Shown here: positions 17,764 to 26,122 of the stretch, one piece after another | Position numbering within the stretch: the stretch's first letter is position 1 | Layout: each line of letters opens with the position of its first letter | Origin: CAVRGQ01 sp963720785 | GTDB lineage: Bacteria; Actinomycetota; Acidimicrobiia; IMCC26256; DASPTH01 | Direction: 5' to 3' | DNA length: 64,000 bases | Assembly: GCA_963720785.1 (NCBI GenBank) | Contig: CAVRGQ010000009.1 | Coordinates: forward strand, 1 to 64,000 | Program-made: the position numbers and the translations under genes | Notes under the pieces: model-generated | The model's database searches: none | Seen by the model: only the letters and a program-made list of their open reading frames with translations | Told to the model about the DNA's origin: nothing

Positions 17764-18326
17764 GCCTGATCGGACTCGACCCCACCAGTGGTCCGCTGAC
17801 CGAGACGGAGGGCCGGCCGGCGGTCCGCGGTGACGCGCTCGACGGGCTGGTCCTCGGCCTCGTCTCGAACGGCCTCGGGCGCAGCGACGACATCCTCGCC
17901 GCGGTCGCGCGCGAGATCGAGCGGCAGGCGCCGGTCGTGCGCGTGGTGCCGGTGCGCAAGCCGAGCGTGTCGGTGCCGCCCGACCCGATCGACTGGGAGC
18001 GACTCATCAACGAGGTCACCGTGGCGGTGGCCGGCTTCGGTGGTTGAGGCTCCTGCAGTGCGCGCAGTCTGCGCGACGCCGTGGAACTCGAGTGGGCCGG
18101 CATCCCCAGCGTGGCCGTGGTGCACCAGGCCATGTACGGGAGCGCGAAGGCGGTGGCCCGCATCAGCGGCATGCCCGACTACCCCTATCTGACCGTCGAC
18201 TACCCGCACGTCCCGTTGGCCATCTGGACCGACGAGGAGATCGCCGAGGTCGCGAGCGACCTCGCCCCCAAGATCCTGGAGCTCCTCACCCGTGAGGGCT
18301 TCGAAGCTGCCCGAGGAGCCGAGTGA
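17760..18326 (+). CDS. UGSC-family selenoprotein (in-frame TGA = selenocysteine 96)
   Basis: One continuous frame of 188 residues if the TGA at 18045-18047 is read as selenocysteine. The motif is AGFGG-U96-G-S-C99-S, followed by SLRDAVELEWAGIPSVAVV. Before it a Rossmann-like region is read (GLVLGLVSNGLGRSDDIL). After it come VDYPHVPLAIW and a C-terminal helix. Both ends overlap neighbouring genes by GTGA, so the open frame on either side of the TGA is one gene. A second start after the TGA (GTG 18081) lacks a ribosome site. A UGSC-containing selenoprotein family is known from metagenomic selenoproteome work. The Sec-x-x-Cys followed by an LE-x-x-GIP helix recalls, from memory, subunit B of glycine/betaine reductase. 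A redox or reductive-cleavage role is inference. Standard gene calling would end the protein at residue 95. Confidence 0.88.
18045..18079 (+). promoter_or_regulatory. Candidate bacterial SECIS element after the UGA codon
   Basis: Directly after the TGA the mRNA can fold CGCGCA-GUC-UGCGCG (18061-18075, perfect 6-bp upper stem). The first loop base, a G, is at 18067 with 19 nt between UGA and loop. The stem can extend through GUG (18058-18060) pairing with CGC (18077-18079) around a bulged A. Bacterial SECIS elements lie inside the coding region just downstream of UGA, with a small apical loop containing an early G, so spacing and shape fit SelB recruitment. Confidence 0.7.
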
Positions 18327-19257
18327 GCAGCCAAGCGACGGACATCGCCAGCAGGCCTGTGATCATCGAGTGCGCGATCAACGGGGAGACGAAGCCGGAA
18401 CGCAACCCGCACGTGCCCCGCACGCCGGAGCAGATCCGGGCCGACGCACTCGCGGCGAACGACGTCGGCGCGACCATCATCCACTCGCACACCACCGACA
18501 TCTCGCTCACGGGTGACGACGCCGCGCGCGCCTACCTCGACGCCTGGGCGCCGATCCTCGCCGAGCGGCCCGCGATGTTGTGGTACCCCACGCTCACGTC
18601 GGGCGCGGGCTGGGACCTGAAGAACGCGCACCTCGCACTGATCGACGCGGCCGTGCCGTTGCGCATGGCGGTGGTCGACCCCGGCTCCACGAACATCGGT
18701 GTCCCCGGGCCCGATGGTCTCCCCGTGGGCGGCGCCTACGTGAACGGCTACGACGACAACCGTCGCTCGTTCGAGTTGTGTCGCGACCTCGGCCTCGGTC
18801 CCGCGCTCGCGATCTACGAGCCCGGATTCCTGCAGTGCGTGCTCAGCTACCACCGCAACGGCGCGCTGCCGGCCGGCTCCATGGTGAAGCTGTACTTCGG
18901 CGGCGAATGGGGCATGACCGCCCCGCGAAGGGCGTCACGTTCGGCCTTCCGCCCACCCGCAACGCGCTGCTCGCCTATCTCGACATGCTCGAGGGCACCG
19001 ACCTGCCGTGGTCGGTGTCGGTGTGGGGCGGCGACCTCATGGCCACGCCCATCGCCCGGCTCGCCCTCGAGTTGGGCGGGCACCTGCACGTCGGCCTCGA
19101 GGAGCACTTCGACCCCGACCGCAAGCCCACCAACCAGGAGCTGGTCGAGGAAGCCGCCGCCCTCTGCGCGTCGGTCGGCCGACCGGTGGCGACCACCGCC
19201 GAGGCCGAGCAGATGCTCGGATTGCCGCCGGCCAACACACCCGCCGTGGCAGCCTGA
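18323..19257 (+). CDS. 3-keto-5-aminohexanoate cleavage protein family (BKACE), frameshifted
   Basis: Beta-keto acid cleavage enzyme of about 311 residues (DUF849). Family members condense a beta-keto acid with acetyl-CoA to give acetoacetate and a new CoA ester, using a metal bound by His residues. The HxH metal motif IIHSHTTDISLTGDD is read near residues 53-67, MLWYPTLTSG after it, and the later HLHVGLEEHFD. The frame shifts near 18926, where one G seems to be missing (GCCCCGCGAAGG, expected CCGGCGAAG). Downstream the frame ending at 19257 continues with KGVTFGLPPTRNALLAYLDM. The GTG start overlaps the selenoprotein stop, so it is the third gene of the operon and may act on the product of the first two. 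Confidence 0.88.
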
Positions 19258-19273
19258 GCGCCGCACTTCCTCT

Positions 19274-19717
19274 CAGTTCCCGGGCGGGTGGCCCGGCGGC
19301 TTCCAGCAGTACGTGAACGTGCACGCGTTCGGCGTCACCGACCACGACTGGCCGCTCGACGACGCCGCGGTGTTCTGGATCAACGTGCCGCTCACGTGGG
19401 TGCTGTTCCCGCTCGGCGCCGCCCTGGCGACCGACGCGCCCTGGCTCGCCGCGGGTTGCTTCACCGTGCCGATCATCAACGGCGTGCTGCACGGCGTGTT
19501 CTCCGTGCGATTCCGCGAATGGAACCCCGGCGTCGTCACCGGGCTGCTGCTGCTCGTGCCGGTCGGGATCGCCGGCTACGCCGGGATGACCCATCTGTCC
19601 ACCGCCGACGCGGTCGGCGCGTGGGCCATCGGCATCGCGGTCCACCTCGGGCTGGTGGCGTTCGGGGTGGTACGCCTGCGCCGCTCGCGCGTCAGCCCGC
19701 AGTCATCACCCGCGTGA
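19274..19717 (+). pseudogene. HXXEE-type membrane protein, 5'-truncated
   Basis: The frame reads QFPGGWPGGFQQYVNVHAF and then three to four membrane segments (VLFPLGAALATDAPWLAAG; VVTGLLLLVPVGIAGYAG; AIGIAVHLGLVAFGVV). This matches the C-terminal two thirds of the small HXXEE integral membrane family, but the N-terminal helix with the name-giving H-x-x-E-E motif and any start codon are missing between the BKACE stop and this point. Either a remnant of a gene or a deletion in the sequence. Its end overlaps the convergent hydrolase gene by 26 bp. Confidence 0.6.
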
Positions 19718-20985
19718 ACCACGCGGCCGCGAGCGCCGCGGCCTGCTCCAGGGTGCCCGGCTCCTCGAAGAGATGGGTCGCGCCAGGGATCACCTCGGTG
19801 CGGTGCTCGCACGGGAGCAACGACGCGGCGCGCTCGTTGAGCTCGCGCACCAGCGTGTCGTCGCCCCCGACGATCAACAGCGTCGGTGCGCGCACGTGGG
19901 TGAGCGCGTCCCCCGCCAGATCGGGACGTCCACCTCGCGACACCACGGCGGCGATCATCGGGTCCACTGCCGCGGTCGCCAACGCCGCCGCGGCGCCGGT
20001 GCTCGCGCCGAAGAGACCGAGCGGCAGCGTTCCCGCATCGCCATCGGCGCGCACCCACGCGCACGCGGCGCGCAGCCGGGTCACGAGCAGGTCGACGTCG
20101 AACACCTGCGCGTGCTCGAGCTCCTCGTCGGGGGTGAGCAGGTCGAGTAGGAGCGTGCCGAGCCCGGCCTGCACGAGTCGCTCGGCGACGTAGCGGTTCC
20201 TCGGGCTGTGGCGGCTGCTGCCGCTGCCGTGCGCGAACACCACCACCCCCACCGCAACGGGAGGGAGGGTGAACGTGCCCGCGAGGGTCAGCGGACCCAC
20301 GTGCACGACGTCGACCTCCTCACGACGCGTGCCGCGGTCGAAGGCGGCGTCGAGCAGCTCGACCACCTCGTCGTCGGAGACCTGAGAGAAGTCGTCGTAC
20401 CACTGGCCGATCGCGCTCGAAGCCCGCAGGCGTGGCCAGCGCGATCACCTCGTCGGCCTCGCGCGCGAGCAGCGCCACCGTGTCGGGCGGCGCCACCGGG
20501 GTCGCGACGATCACGCGGGCGGCGCCGTGCGCACGGGCCACCGCGATGGCCGCGCGCGCGGTGCCGCCCGTGGCGATGCCGTCGTCGACGATCACGACGG
20601 TGCGGCCGTCGATCGGGAGCATCGGACGCGCGCCGCGATAGACGCGCGCCCGCCGGTGCAGCTCCTCGCGCTCACGCGCCTCCACCGCCAGCAACTGCTC
20701 GTTGGTGGTGTGCGTGGCCGAGACGATGTCGGAGGAGACCACCCGCACCCCGCCCTCGCCGATCGCACCGATTCCGAGCTCGGGCTGCACCGGCGCGCCG
20801 AGCTTGCGCACCACCAACACGTCGAGCGGCGCGCCCAGCGCGCGCGCCACTTCGTGCGCGACCGGCACCCCGCCGCGCGGCAACGCCAGCAGCACCGGGC
20901 GCTCGTCGCGCAGCGACGCGAGCCGCTCGGCGAGCCGGCGTCCCGCGTCGCGACGGTCGCGCAGGCGCGTGGTGTCAGCCGTCAC
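19692..20985 (-). CDS. Phosphoribosyltransferase-dienelactone hydrolase fusion (frameshifted)
   Basis: The N-terminal domain (20985 to about 20410) is a phosphoribosyltransferase: LLALPRGGVPVAHEVA and the PRPP loop VVIVDDGIATGGTARAA. The C-terminal domain (about 20400 to 19692) is an alpha/beta hydrolase: VVFAHGSGSSRHSPRN, nucleophile elbow GASTGA, acid VGGDDTL and GATHLFEEPG. The linker IGQWYDDFSQVSDDEVVELL is read only after a one-base shift near 20410, so I treat both as one protein of about 430 residues. This domain pair is known from actinobacteria; mycobacterial relatives such as Rv0571c belong to the DosR dormancy regulon. The start GTG lies inside the upstream hibernation-factor gene (11-bp overlap), so the two are co-transcribed. 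Confidence 0.82.
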
Positions 20986-21748
20986 CGGGCACGATCATCC
21001 CGTAGTGCCCGTCGTAGCGGCGGTAACAGATCCGGCCCCGGCCGTCGTCGGGGTCGACGAAGAACACGAACGGCAGGTCACCGAGATCGAGGATCTCCAT
21101 GGCCTCCTCGATCCGCACCGTCGGTGGTGACACCGGGCTGCGGTGCACCGGCTCGACCACGTCGCCCAGGGGACAGCGGATGCGGGGTTCGAACAGCTCG
21201 TAGCCGTCGTCGCCGCGGGCCACCACGTTGTCCTCGCCGGTCGCGGCGTTGCGGAACAGGAAGAAGTCGTGGTCGAGCAACTCGAGGTCGCCGATCGCCT
21301 CGTCGACCGTCTGCTCGCCCACCGCGAACGACTTGTGCGCGACGACCTCGCGGTCTTCGGCGGCCAACGCCCCGAAGGTGGGGCGCAAGGCCGTGGCCGG
21401 TGCGTGCCGCGCGCCGGTGTGCACCCGCGCCTCGTGGCGACCCTGCAAGCGGGTCAACCGCTCGCGCAGCCGGGCGTCGAGGAGGTCGACGGCCTCGGTG
21501 ATGGTCGCGGCGGCCACGTGCGCGCGCACCAGGCTCCCGTTCACGTCGAGGGAGGCCTTCGCATCGGCCGGGCGCTCGCGCGCCGGGTCGGAGAAGATGC
21601 GCAGGTCCACTCGCGCGAAGAGGACCGGCGCGCCCACCATGCTGCGCAGCCGGTCGATCTTGTCCCGGGCGTACTCCCGCTCCCAGCGGTTGACGTCACC
21701 GTGGGTCTGGACGACCACTTCCGTGGTCTGCTCGCTCGTTGGCACCAT
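20975..21748 (-). CDS. Long ribosome hibernation factor (HPF/RafH-like)
   Basis: Protein of 257 residues. The N-terminal ~110 residues form the S30AE-type ribosome-binding domain (VQTHGDVNRWEREYARDKI; ARVDLRIFSDP). Two copies of the short C-terminal dimerisation domain follow: VAHKSFAVGEQTVDEAIGDL with HDFFLFRNAATGE, and VRIEEAMEILDLGDLPFVFF with YRRYDGHYGMI. Duplication of the C-terminal module is typical of mycobacterial dormancy-type factors such as RafH and differs from ordinary long HPF. It would stabilise inactive 70S/100S ribosomes in hypoxia or stasis. GAGGAG precedes the ATG at 21748. A DosR-like box lies 63-77 bp upstream. Confidence 0.9.
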   Translation of the reverse strand: MVPTSEQTTEVVVQTHGDVNRWEREYARDKIDRLRSMVGAPVLFARVDLRIFSDPARERPADAKASLDVNGSLVRAHVAAATITEAVDLLDARLRERLTRLQGRHEARVHTGARHAPATALRPTFGALAAEDREVVAHKSFAVGEQTVDEAIGDLELLDHDFFLFRNAATGEDNVVARGDDGYELFEPRIRCPLGDVVEPVHRSPVSPPTVRIEEAMEILDLGDLPFVFFVDPDDGRGRICYRRYDGHYGMIVPGDG

Positions 21749-21810
21749 GCAAGCTCCTCTCGTTGTCCCAGTTCCCGCCCCCATCGTCGGACCCCACCGG
21801 GTACCCACGT

Positions 21811-21825
21811 AGGGCCGAACGTCAC
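21811..21825. promoter_or_regulatory. DosR-like box in divergent promoter
   Basis: AGGGCCGAACGTCAC, read on the minus strand as GTGACGTTCGGCCCT, resembles the actinobacterial dormancy-regulator box (GGGACTTnnGGCCCT type) and the second site at 24108. It lies between the divergent hibernation factor and the diphosphoglycerate-synthase-like gene. Recognised by eye, not scored. Confidence 0.4.
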
Positions 21826-21872
21826 TCTCCTCCGCACCATCTTCCCCGCCCGAGGCATGCCAGGATCACCCG

Positions 21873-23228
21873 GTGGACACCACCCGACCGGACCAGCCGC
21901 GGCGCATCTTGATCATGGGCGCGGCCGGCCGCGACTTCCACGACTTCAACGTGCGCTTCCGCGGCGACCCGGAAACCGTGGTGGTGGCCTTCACTGCCGC
22001 ACAGATACCCGGGATCGACGATCGGCGATACCCGGCCGCGTTGGCCGGGCCGGGCTATCCCGACGGCATCCCGATCCGGCCCGAGACGGAGCTGGCCGCC
22101 GTCGTGCGGGACTTGCGGGTGGACGAGGTGGTGTTCGCATACTCCGACCTCCCCCACGACGAGGTCATGCACCGGGCGTCGATCGTGCTCGCCGCCGGCG
22201 CCGACTTCACGCTCCTGGGCCCGAGGTCGACGAGCCTCGAGTCGCCGGTCCCCGTCGTCGCAGTGTGCGCCTCGCGCACCGGCGCGGGCAAGAGCCAGAC
22301 CAGCCGCCGGGTCGGGCGCCTCCTCCTCGACGCGGGTCTACGGGTCGCGCTGGTCCGTCATCCGATGCCCTACGGCGACCTCGTGGCCATGCGGGTGCAG
22401 CGATTCGCGACCCTCGCCGACATCGACGCGGCGCGCCCGACCGTCGAGGAACGCGAGGAGTACGAGCTGCCCGTGCGCGTCGGGATGGTGATGTACGCCG
22501 GCGTCGACTACGGGGACATCCTCGATGCGGCTGGCGCAGAAGCCGACGTGATCGTGTGGGACGGCGGCAACAACGACTTCCCGTTCTTCGTCCCCGACCT
22601 GATGATCACGGTGGTCGACGCGCTGCGCCCCGGCCACGAGCTCACCTTCCACCCGGGCGAGACGAACCTGCGCATGGCCGACGTGGTGGTCGTCAACAAG
22701 ATCGACAGCGCGACGCCCGACGCGGTTGCCACCGTCGTCGAGAACGTGGGCGGCGCGAACCCACGCGCCGTGGTGATCCTCGCCGAGTCGCCGGTGACGC
22801 TCGGTCCCGGCCCCGACCTCGAGGGCCGCCGCGTGCTCGTGGTGGAGGACGGCCCGACCGTGACGCACGGCGGCATGCCGTTCGGTGCCGGCACCGTCGC
22901 CGCGCGCGCCGCGGGTGCGGCCACGATCGTCGACCCGCGTCCGTGGGCGGTCGGCACCATCGCCGAGACGTTCGCGCGATACCCCGCCATCGGCGCGGTG
23001 CTGCCGGCGATGGGCTACTCCGACGCCCAGCTCGCCGACCTCGCGGCCACCATCCGCGCGGTCGACTGCGAGGTCGTGGTGACCGGTACCCCGATCGACC
23101 TCACGCACCTGTTCGATGCCGGCCACCCGGTACGCCACGCCTCGTACGAGCTGCGCGAGCGCGGCACGCCCACGCTCACCGACGTGCTCGCCCCGCTCCT
23201 CGACCGACTACTCAGCGACCCGCGCTGA
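21873..23228 (+). CDS. Cyclic 2,3-diphosphoglycerate synthase-like P-loop GTPase
   Basis: Protein of 451 residues. It starts with a Rossmann-like strand (RRILIMGAAGRDFHDFNV), then a P-loop SRTGAGKSQTSRR (about residues 134-146). HPMPYGDL, VWDGGNNDFPFF, VVDALRPGHE and the NKID base-recognition motif VVNKIDSA follow. These are hallmarks of the cPGS family, named after the archaeal enzyme that makes cyclic 2,3-diphosphoglycerate; bacterial members are seldom characterised. Start GTG 21873. It overlaps the convergent carbamate kinase by 17 bp. The setting beside hibernation and carbamate-kinase genes suggests a role in energy-limited metabolism. Confidence 0.88.
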   Translation: MDTTRPDQPRRILIMGAAGRDFHDFNVRFRGDPETVVVAFTAAQIPGIDDRRYPAALAGPGYPDGIPIRPETELAAVVRDLRVDEVVFAYSDLPHDEVMHRASIVLAAGADFTLLGPRSTSLESPVPVVAVCASRTGAGKSQTSRRVGRLLLDAGLRVALVRHPMPYGDLVAMRVQRFATLADIDAARPTVEEREEYELPVRVGMVMYAGVDYGDILDAAGAEADVIVWDGGNNDFPFFVPDLMITVVDALRPGHELTFHPGETNLRMADVVVVNKIDSATPDAVATVVENVGGANPRAVVILAESPVTLGPGPDLEGRRVLVVEDGPTVTHGGMPFGAGTVAARAAGAATIVDPRPWAVGTIAETFARYPAIGAVLPAMGYSDAQLADLAATIRAVDCEVVVTGTPIDLTHLFDAGHPVRHASYELRERGTPTLTDVLAPLLDRLLSDPR

Positions 23229-24027
23229 CGACGCGAGTACCCGCGTCACCGCTCAGCACGGCCGCGGCGTCGGCGAGCGCGCCGATCGCGGCCAACCCGC
23301 CGGCGGCCGCGAAGTCGAGTGCGGCCTCGACCTTCGGACCCATCGACCCCTCGTCGAGCGCGAGCGCCGCCGCGCGAGTCGCGTCGATGGACGGCAGCCG
23401 GCACGCGGTCGCGGTGCGCCATCCCTCGTAGACGCCGTCGACGTCGGTGAGCAGCAGCAGCGCGTCGGCCCCGAGCGCGCGTGCGAGCAACGCCGACGCC
23501 CGGTCCTTGTCGACGACCGCCTCGACGCCCACCGAGGTGCCGTCGGCTCGTCGCACCACCGGGATACCGCCGCCGCCCGCCGCGACCACGACGACACCCG
23601 CCGCGACGAGTCGCTCGATCGAAGGCGCCTCGACGATGCGCCGAGGGAGCGGCGACGCGACCAGTCGCCGGCTCGGCCCGCGCCCGATCGGCTTGGTCGC
23701 CCGGGCGAAGGCGGGATCGTCGGCGTCGACCTCCACGCGGGTGAGGACGCCCACGATCTCCCGCCCCGGGAGCGCGTCGCCGAGCGCGCGCACCAGCAGG
23801 TAGCCGACCAACCCCTCGGTCTCGGCGTCGAGCACGTCGAGACTGGCCGCGGGGTCGGTCCCGGCGAGGAACCCCACCTGGGGTCCGTTGCCATGGGTGA
23901 CCACGACCTCGTGCTCGGTCACGATCGGGGCCAGGACCCGGGCGGCGACCTCGACGATCGTCGGTTCGACCGGCGTGGCGGCGCCACGGACCAGTACGTT
24001 GCCCCCCAGCGCCACCACAACCCTCAC
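23212..24027 (-). CDS. arcC: Carbamate kinase
   Basis: Protein of 271 residues of the amino-acid-kinase fold, somewhat shorter than the usual ~310. Motifs: VVALGGNVLVR at the N-terminus, VVTHGNGPQVGFL, VVVAAGGGGIPVV, VVDKDRASALLARAL and LLLLTDVDGVYEGW. It makes ATP and carbamate from carbamoyl phosphate, the last step of fermentative arginine or other ureido-compound breakdown, and would supply ATP without respiration. No arginine deiminase or ornithine carbamoyltransferase gene is nearby. Start GTG 24027, with no better upstream choice. A DosR-like site and a CCCAATATTGGG palindrome lie 80-130 bp upstream in the divergent promoter. Confidence 0.92.
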   Translation of the reverse strand: MRVVVALGGNVLVRGAATPVEPTIVEVAARVLAPIVTEHEVVVTHGNGPQVGFLAGTDPAASLDVLDAETEGLVGYLLVRALGDALPGREIVGVLTRVEVDADDPAFARATKPIGRGPSRRLVASPLPRRIVEAPSIERLVAAGVVVVAAGGGGIPVVRRADGTSVGVEAVVDKDRASALLARALGADALLLLTDVDGVYEGWRTATACRLPSIDATRAAALALDEGSMGPKVEAALDFAAAGGLAAIGALADAAAVLSGDAGTRVVSAGR

Positions 24028-24107
24028 CGCCCCAGTCTCGCCCGCCCGGGCGAGCCCCGGGTGATCGGGCCCGGACCCGGACGGGTTCCTGACGGGTTCC
24101 GGATGAT

Positions 24108-24123
24108 GGGGACTTCCGGCCCT
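24108..24123. promoter_or_regulatory. DosR-like box upstream of arcC and DinB genes
   Basis: GGGGACTTCCGGCCCT fits the GGGACT...GGCCCT form of dormancy-regulator boxes and shares 12 of 16 positions with the site at 21811-21825 (read on the other strand). It lies between divergent arcC and the DinB-like gene. Confidence 0.45.
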
Positions 24124-24144
24124 TTGAGCGGAACGCCCCAATGC

Positions 24145-24156
24145 CCCAATATTGGG
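24145..24156. promoter_or_regulatory. Perfect palindrome CCCAATATTGGG
   Basis: A 12-bp AT-centred perfect palindrome, unusual in this GC-rich region, 22 bp beyond the DosR-like box and 70 bp before the DinB-like ATG. It may be an operator. The bound protein is unknown. Confidence 0.4.
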
Positions 24157-24225
24157 TACGCCTCCGGGGCGACTCGTCCGCCGAGTCGCGGAGGTCGGGG
24201 CACGACGGCACGAGGAGGGGGACCC

Positions 24226-24768
24226 ATGCGCACGCACGAGCGTCCGGCGACCGGGACCACCTGTGAGGCGTGCGGGTTCCGCTACTCGCCCGTCACCACC
24301 ACCGAGGCCGTCAGCCTCCTGTTCGACCTCCCCACCGAGTACCGCGCCGCGCTCAACGTCGCCGACGAAGACCTGCGCCAGCGTGACGAAGACGGTTGGA
24401 GCGCGATCGAGTATGCCGCCCACGCCGGCGAGGTGCTCCACTCCGCGCGCAAGCGACTGGTGCTCGTGTTCGAGCAGGACGACCGCGTGGTCACACCGCC
24501 GCACCTCGAAGCCGTGCGGGCGTCGGCCAGCGCCGCGCCGCCCGAGCTCGTGCTGGCGTCGGTATCGGCCGCGTGCCGCGACCTTGCCCGGCTCGTCGGC
24601 GCCGTCCCCGACCAGGCGTGGGAGCACACCGCACGTCGCGACGGCGAGGTGGTCACGGCGCGCGACCTCCTCACCGACGCGTTGCACGAGGCCCATCACC
24701 ACACGCTCGACGCGCGCGCGGCGTGCCGCGCCGCGCCCTCGGCGGCGGGGCTGCTCTCCCCCGCGTGA
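24226..24768 (+). CDS. DinB-like four-helix protein
   Basis: Protein of 180 residues with a short Cys motif at the N-terminus (TTCEACGFRYSP, possibly one zinc half-site) and a DinB/MDMPI-like helical bundle. The metal-type His residues are in SAIEYAAHAGEVLHSAR and DALHEAHHHTLDARA. Family members are often thiol-dependent metalloenzymes or of unknown function. GAGGAGGGGG precedes the ATG. It shares a promoter region with arcC, so it may belong to the same stress response. Confidence 0.82.
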   Translation: MRTHERPATGTTCEACGFRYSPVTTTEAVSLLFDLPTEYRAALNVADEDLRQRDEDGWSAIEYAAHAGEVLHSARKRLVLVFEQDDRVVTPPHLEAVRASASAAPPELVLASVSAACRDLARLVGAVPDQAWEHTARRDGEVVTARDLLTDALHEAHHHTLDARAACRAAPSAAGLLSPA

Positions 24769-24789
24769 CCTCGATCGAGGACGGCCTGA

Positions 24790-26122
24790 CTAGCGGTAGG
24801 TGACGGGGATCGACTCCACCCCGTGCACCAGCGTGTTGGTGCCGGTGTACACGGGTGCCGCACCCGCGGCCATGCGGATGTCGGGCAGCTTGCGGGCCAG
24901 TTCCTCGAACACCACACGGATCTCGAGCCGGGCCAGGTTGGCGCCGAGGCAGAAGTGCGGCCCGATGCCGAACGCGAGGTGGGCATTCTCCCCGCGGTCG
25001 ACGCGGAACTCGTCGGGCGCGTCGAACACGGGTCGCGTCGCGGTTGGCCGACTGGTACATCAGCAACACCTTCTCGCCCTGGGCGACGGGTTGGCCGAGC
25101 AACACGGTGTCGCGCGTCGCGGTACGCACGAAGTTGAGCACCGGGCTCACGTAGCGGGCGATCTCGTCGGCCACGCGATGGGTGAACTCGGGGTCGTCGA
25201 CGTTCGCCTTGAACAGCTCCCACTGCTCGGGGTTGCGGGAGAAGGCGATCATCCCGCCGCTCATCGCGTTGCGCGTCGTCTCGTTGCCGGCCACCACGAG
25301 CAGCACGAGGAACATGAGCAGCTCGGCGTCGTCGAGCGACGCGAGATCCTGACCCACGTGGTCGCCGAGCGAGCCGTCGTCGTGCGCCGCCACCAGCACG
25401 CTGATGAGATCGTCGGCGCGGGGTGCCGGCGCGGGCTCCCCCTTGGCGTCGGCCGCGGCCTTGGCCTCCGCGTACTCCACGCGGCGCTGCGCGACCAGCT
25501 CGGACGCGAGCGTCGTGTACTCGGTGAACGCGACCGCAGCCTTCTCCATGCGGGCGGCGTCGGCGACGGGGTCCACCGCGCCCTCGCCGCCCATCATGTC
25601 GTCGGACCAACGCCAGAACGTCTCCCGGTCGTCCATCGGCAGGCCCATGAGCTCGGCGATCACGATCAGCGGCACGTGAATCGCGATGTCGGGGACGAAG
25701 TCGCCGCGCTCCTTGCCGGTGACGCCCTCGATCACCTCGTCGGCGATGTCGCGGATGTGCTGCTCGAGCTCACCCACCGCCCGCGGCGTGAAGCCCTTGT
25801 TGATGAGCCGGCGCTGGCGGGTGTGCGCCTCGCCGTCGAGACCGATGAGCGAGAGGTCGACCGAGCTCACCGGGCGGATGCCCTCGCCCGAGATCCACGT
25901 GTCGGTGTCGCGCGACACCTCGAACACGCCCTCGAAGGTGGAGACCACCCAGATCTGGTTCTTCTCGTCCCACACGACCGGGGCGTTCTCGCGGAGCCAG
26001 CGGTAGCTCTCCCACGGGTCGAGGTAGAACGCGGGGTCGCACACGTCGAACGGCGTGGTCGGCTTGGCGGACTCGGCGGACGAGACGGACTCGGCGGACG
26101 AGTCGGAGGTCGTGAGGGTCAT
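24790..26122 (-). CDS. Cytochrome P450 (frameshifted near the heme region)
   Basis: P450 monooxygenase of about 443 residues. The I-helix VVAGNETTRNAM, the ExxR of the K-helix (DEIARYVSPV), and the Cys-ligand loop FGIGPHFCLGANLAR are all present. The frame must shift by one base near 25030, between QSANRDA and FDAPDEFRVDR; both sides are family-like, so an indel error is likely. The start ATG 26122 overlaps the stop of the TetR gene, and the two form an operon. Substrate unknown; the nearby steroid-type operon suggests a lipid or terpenoid. N-terminal ~25 residues are Ser/Ala-rich. Confidence 0.9.

Noticed and set aside
18900..18960. The break in the BKACE gene as a second selenocysteine site
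   Set aside because: No in-frame TGA is involved; one missing G restores the family sequence, so it is an ordinary frame shift.
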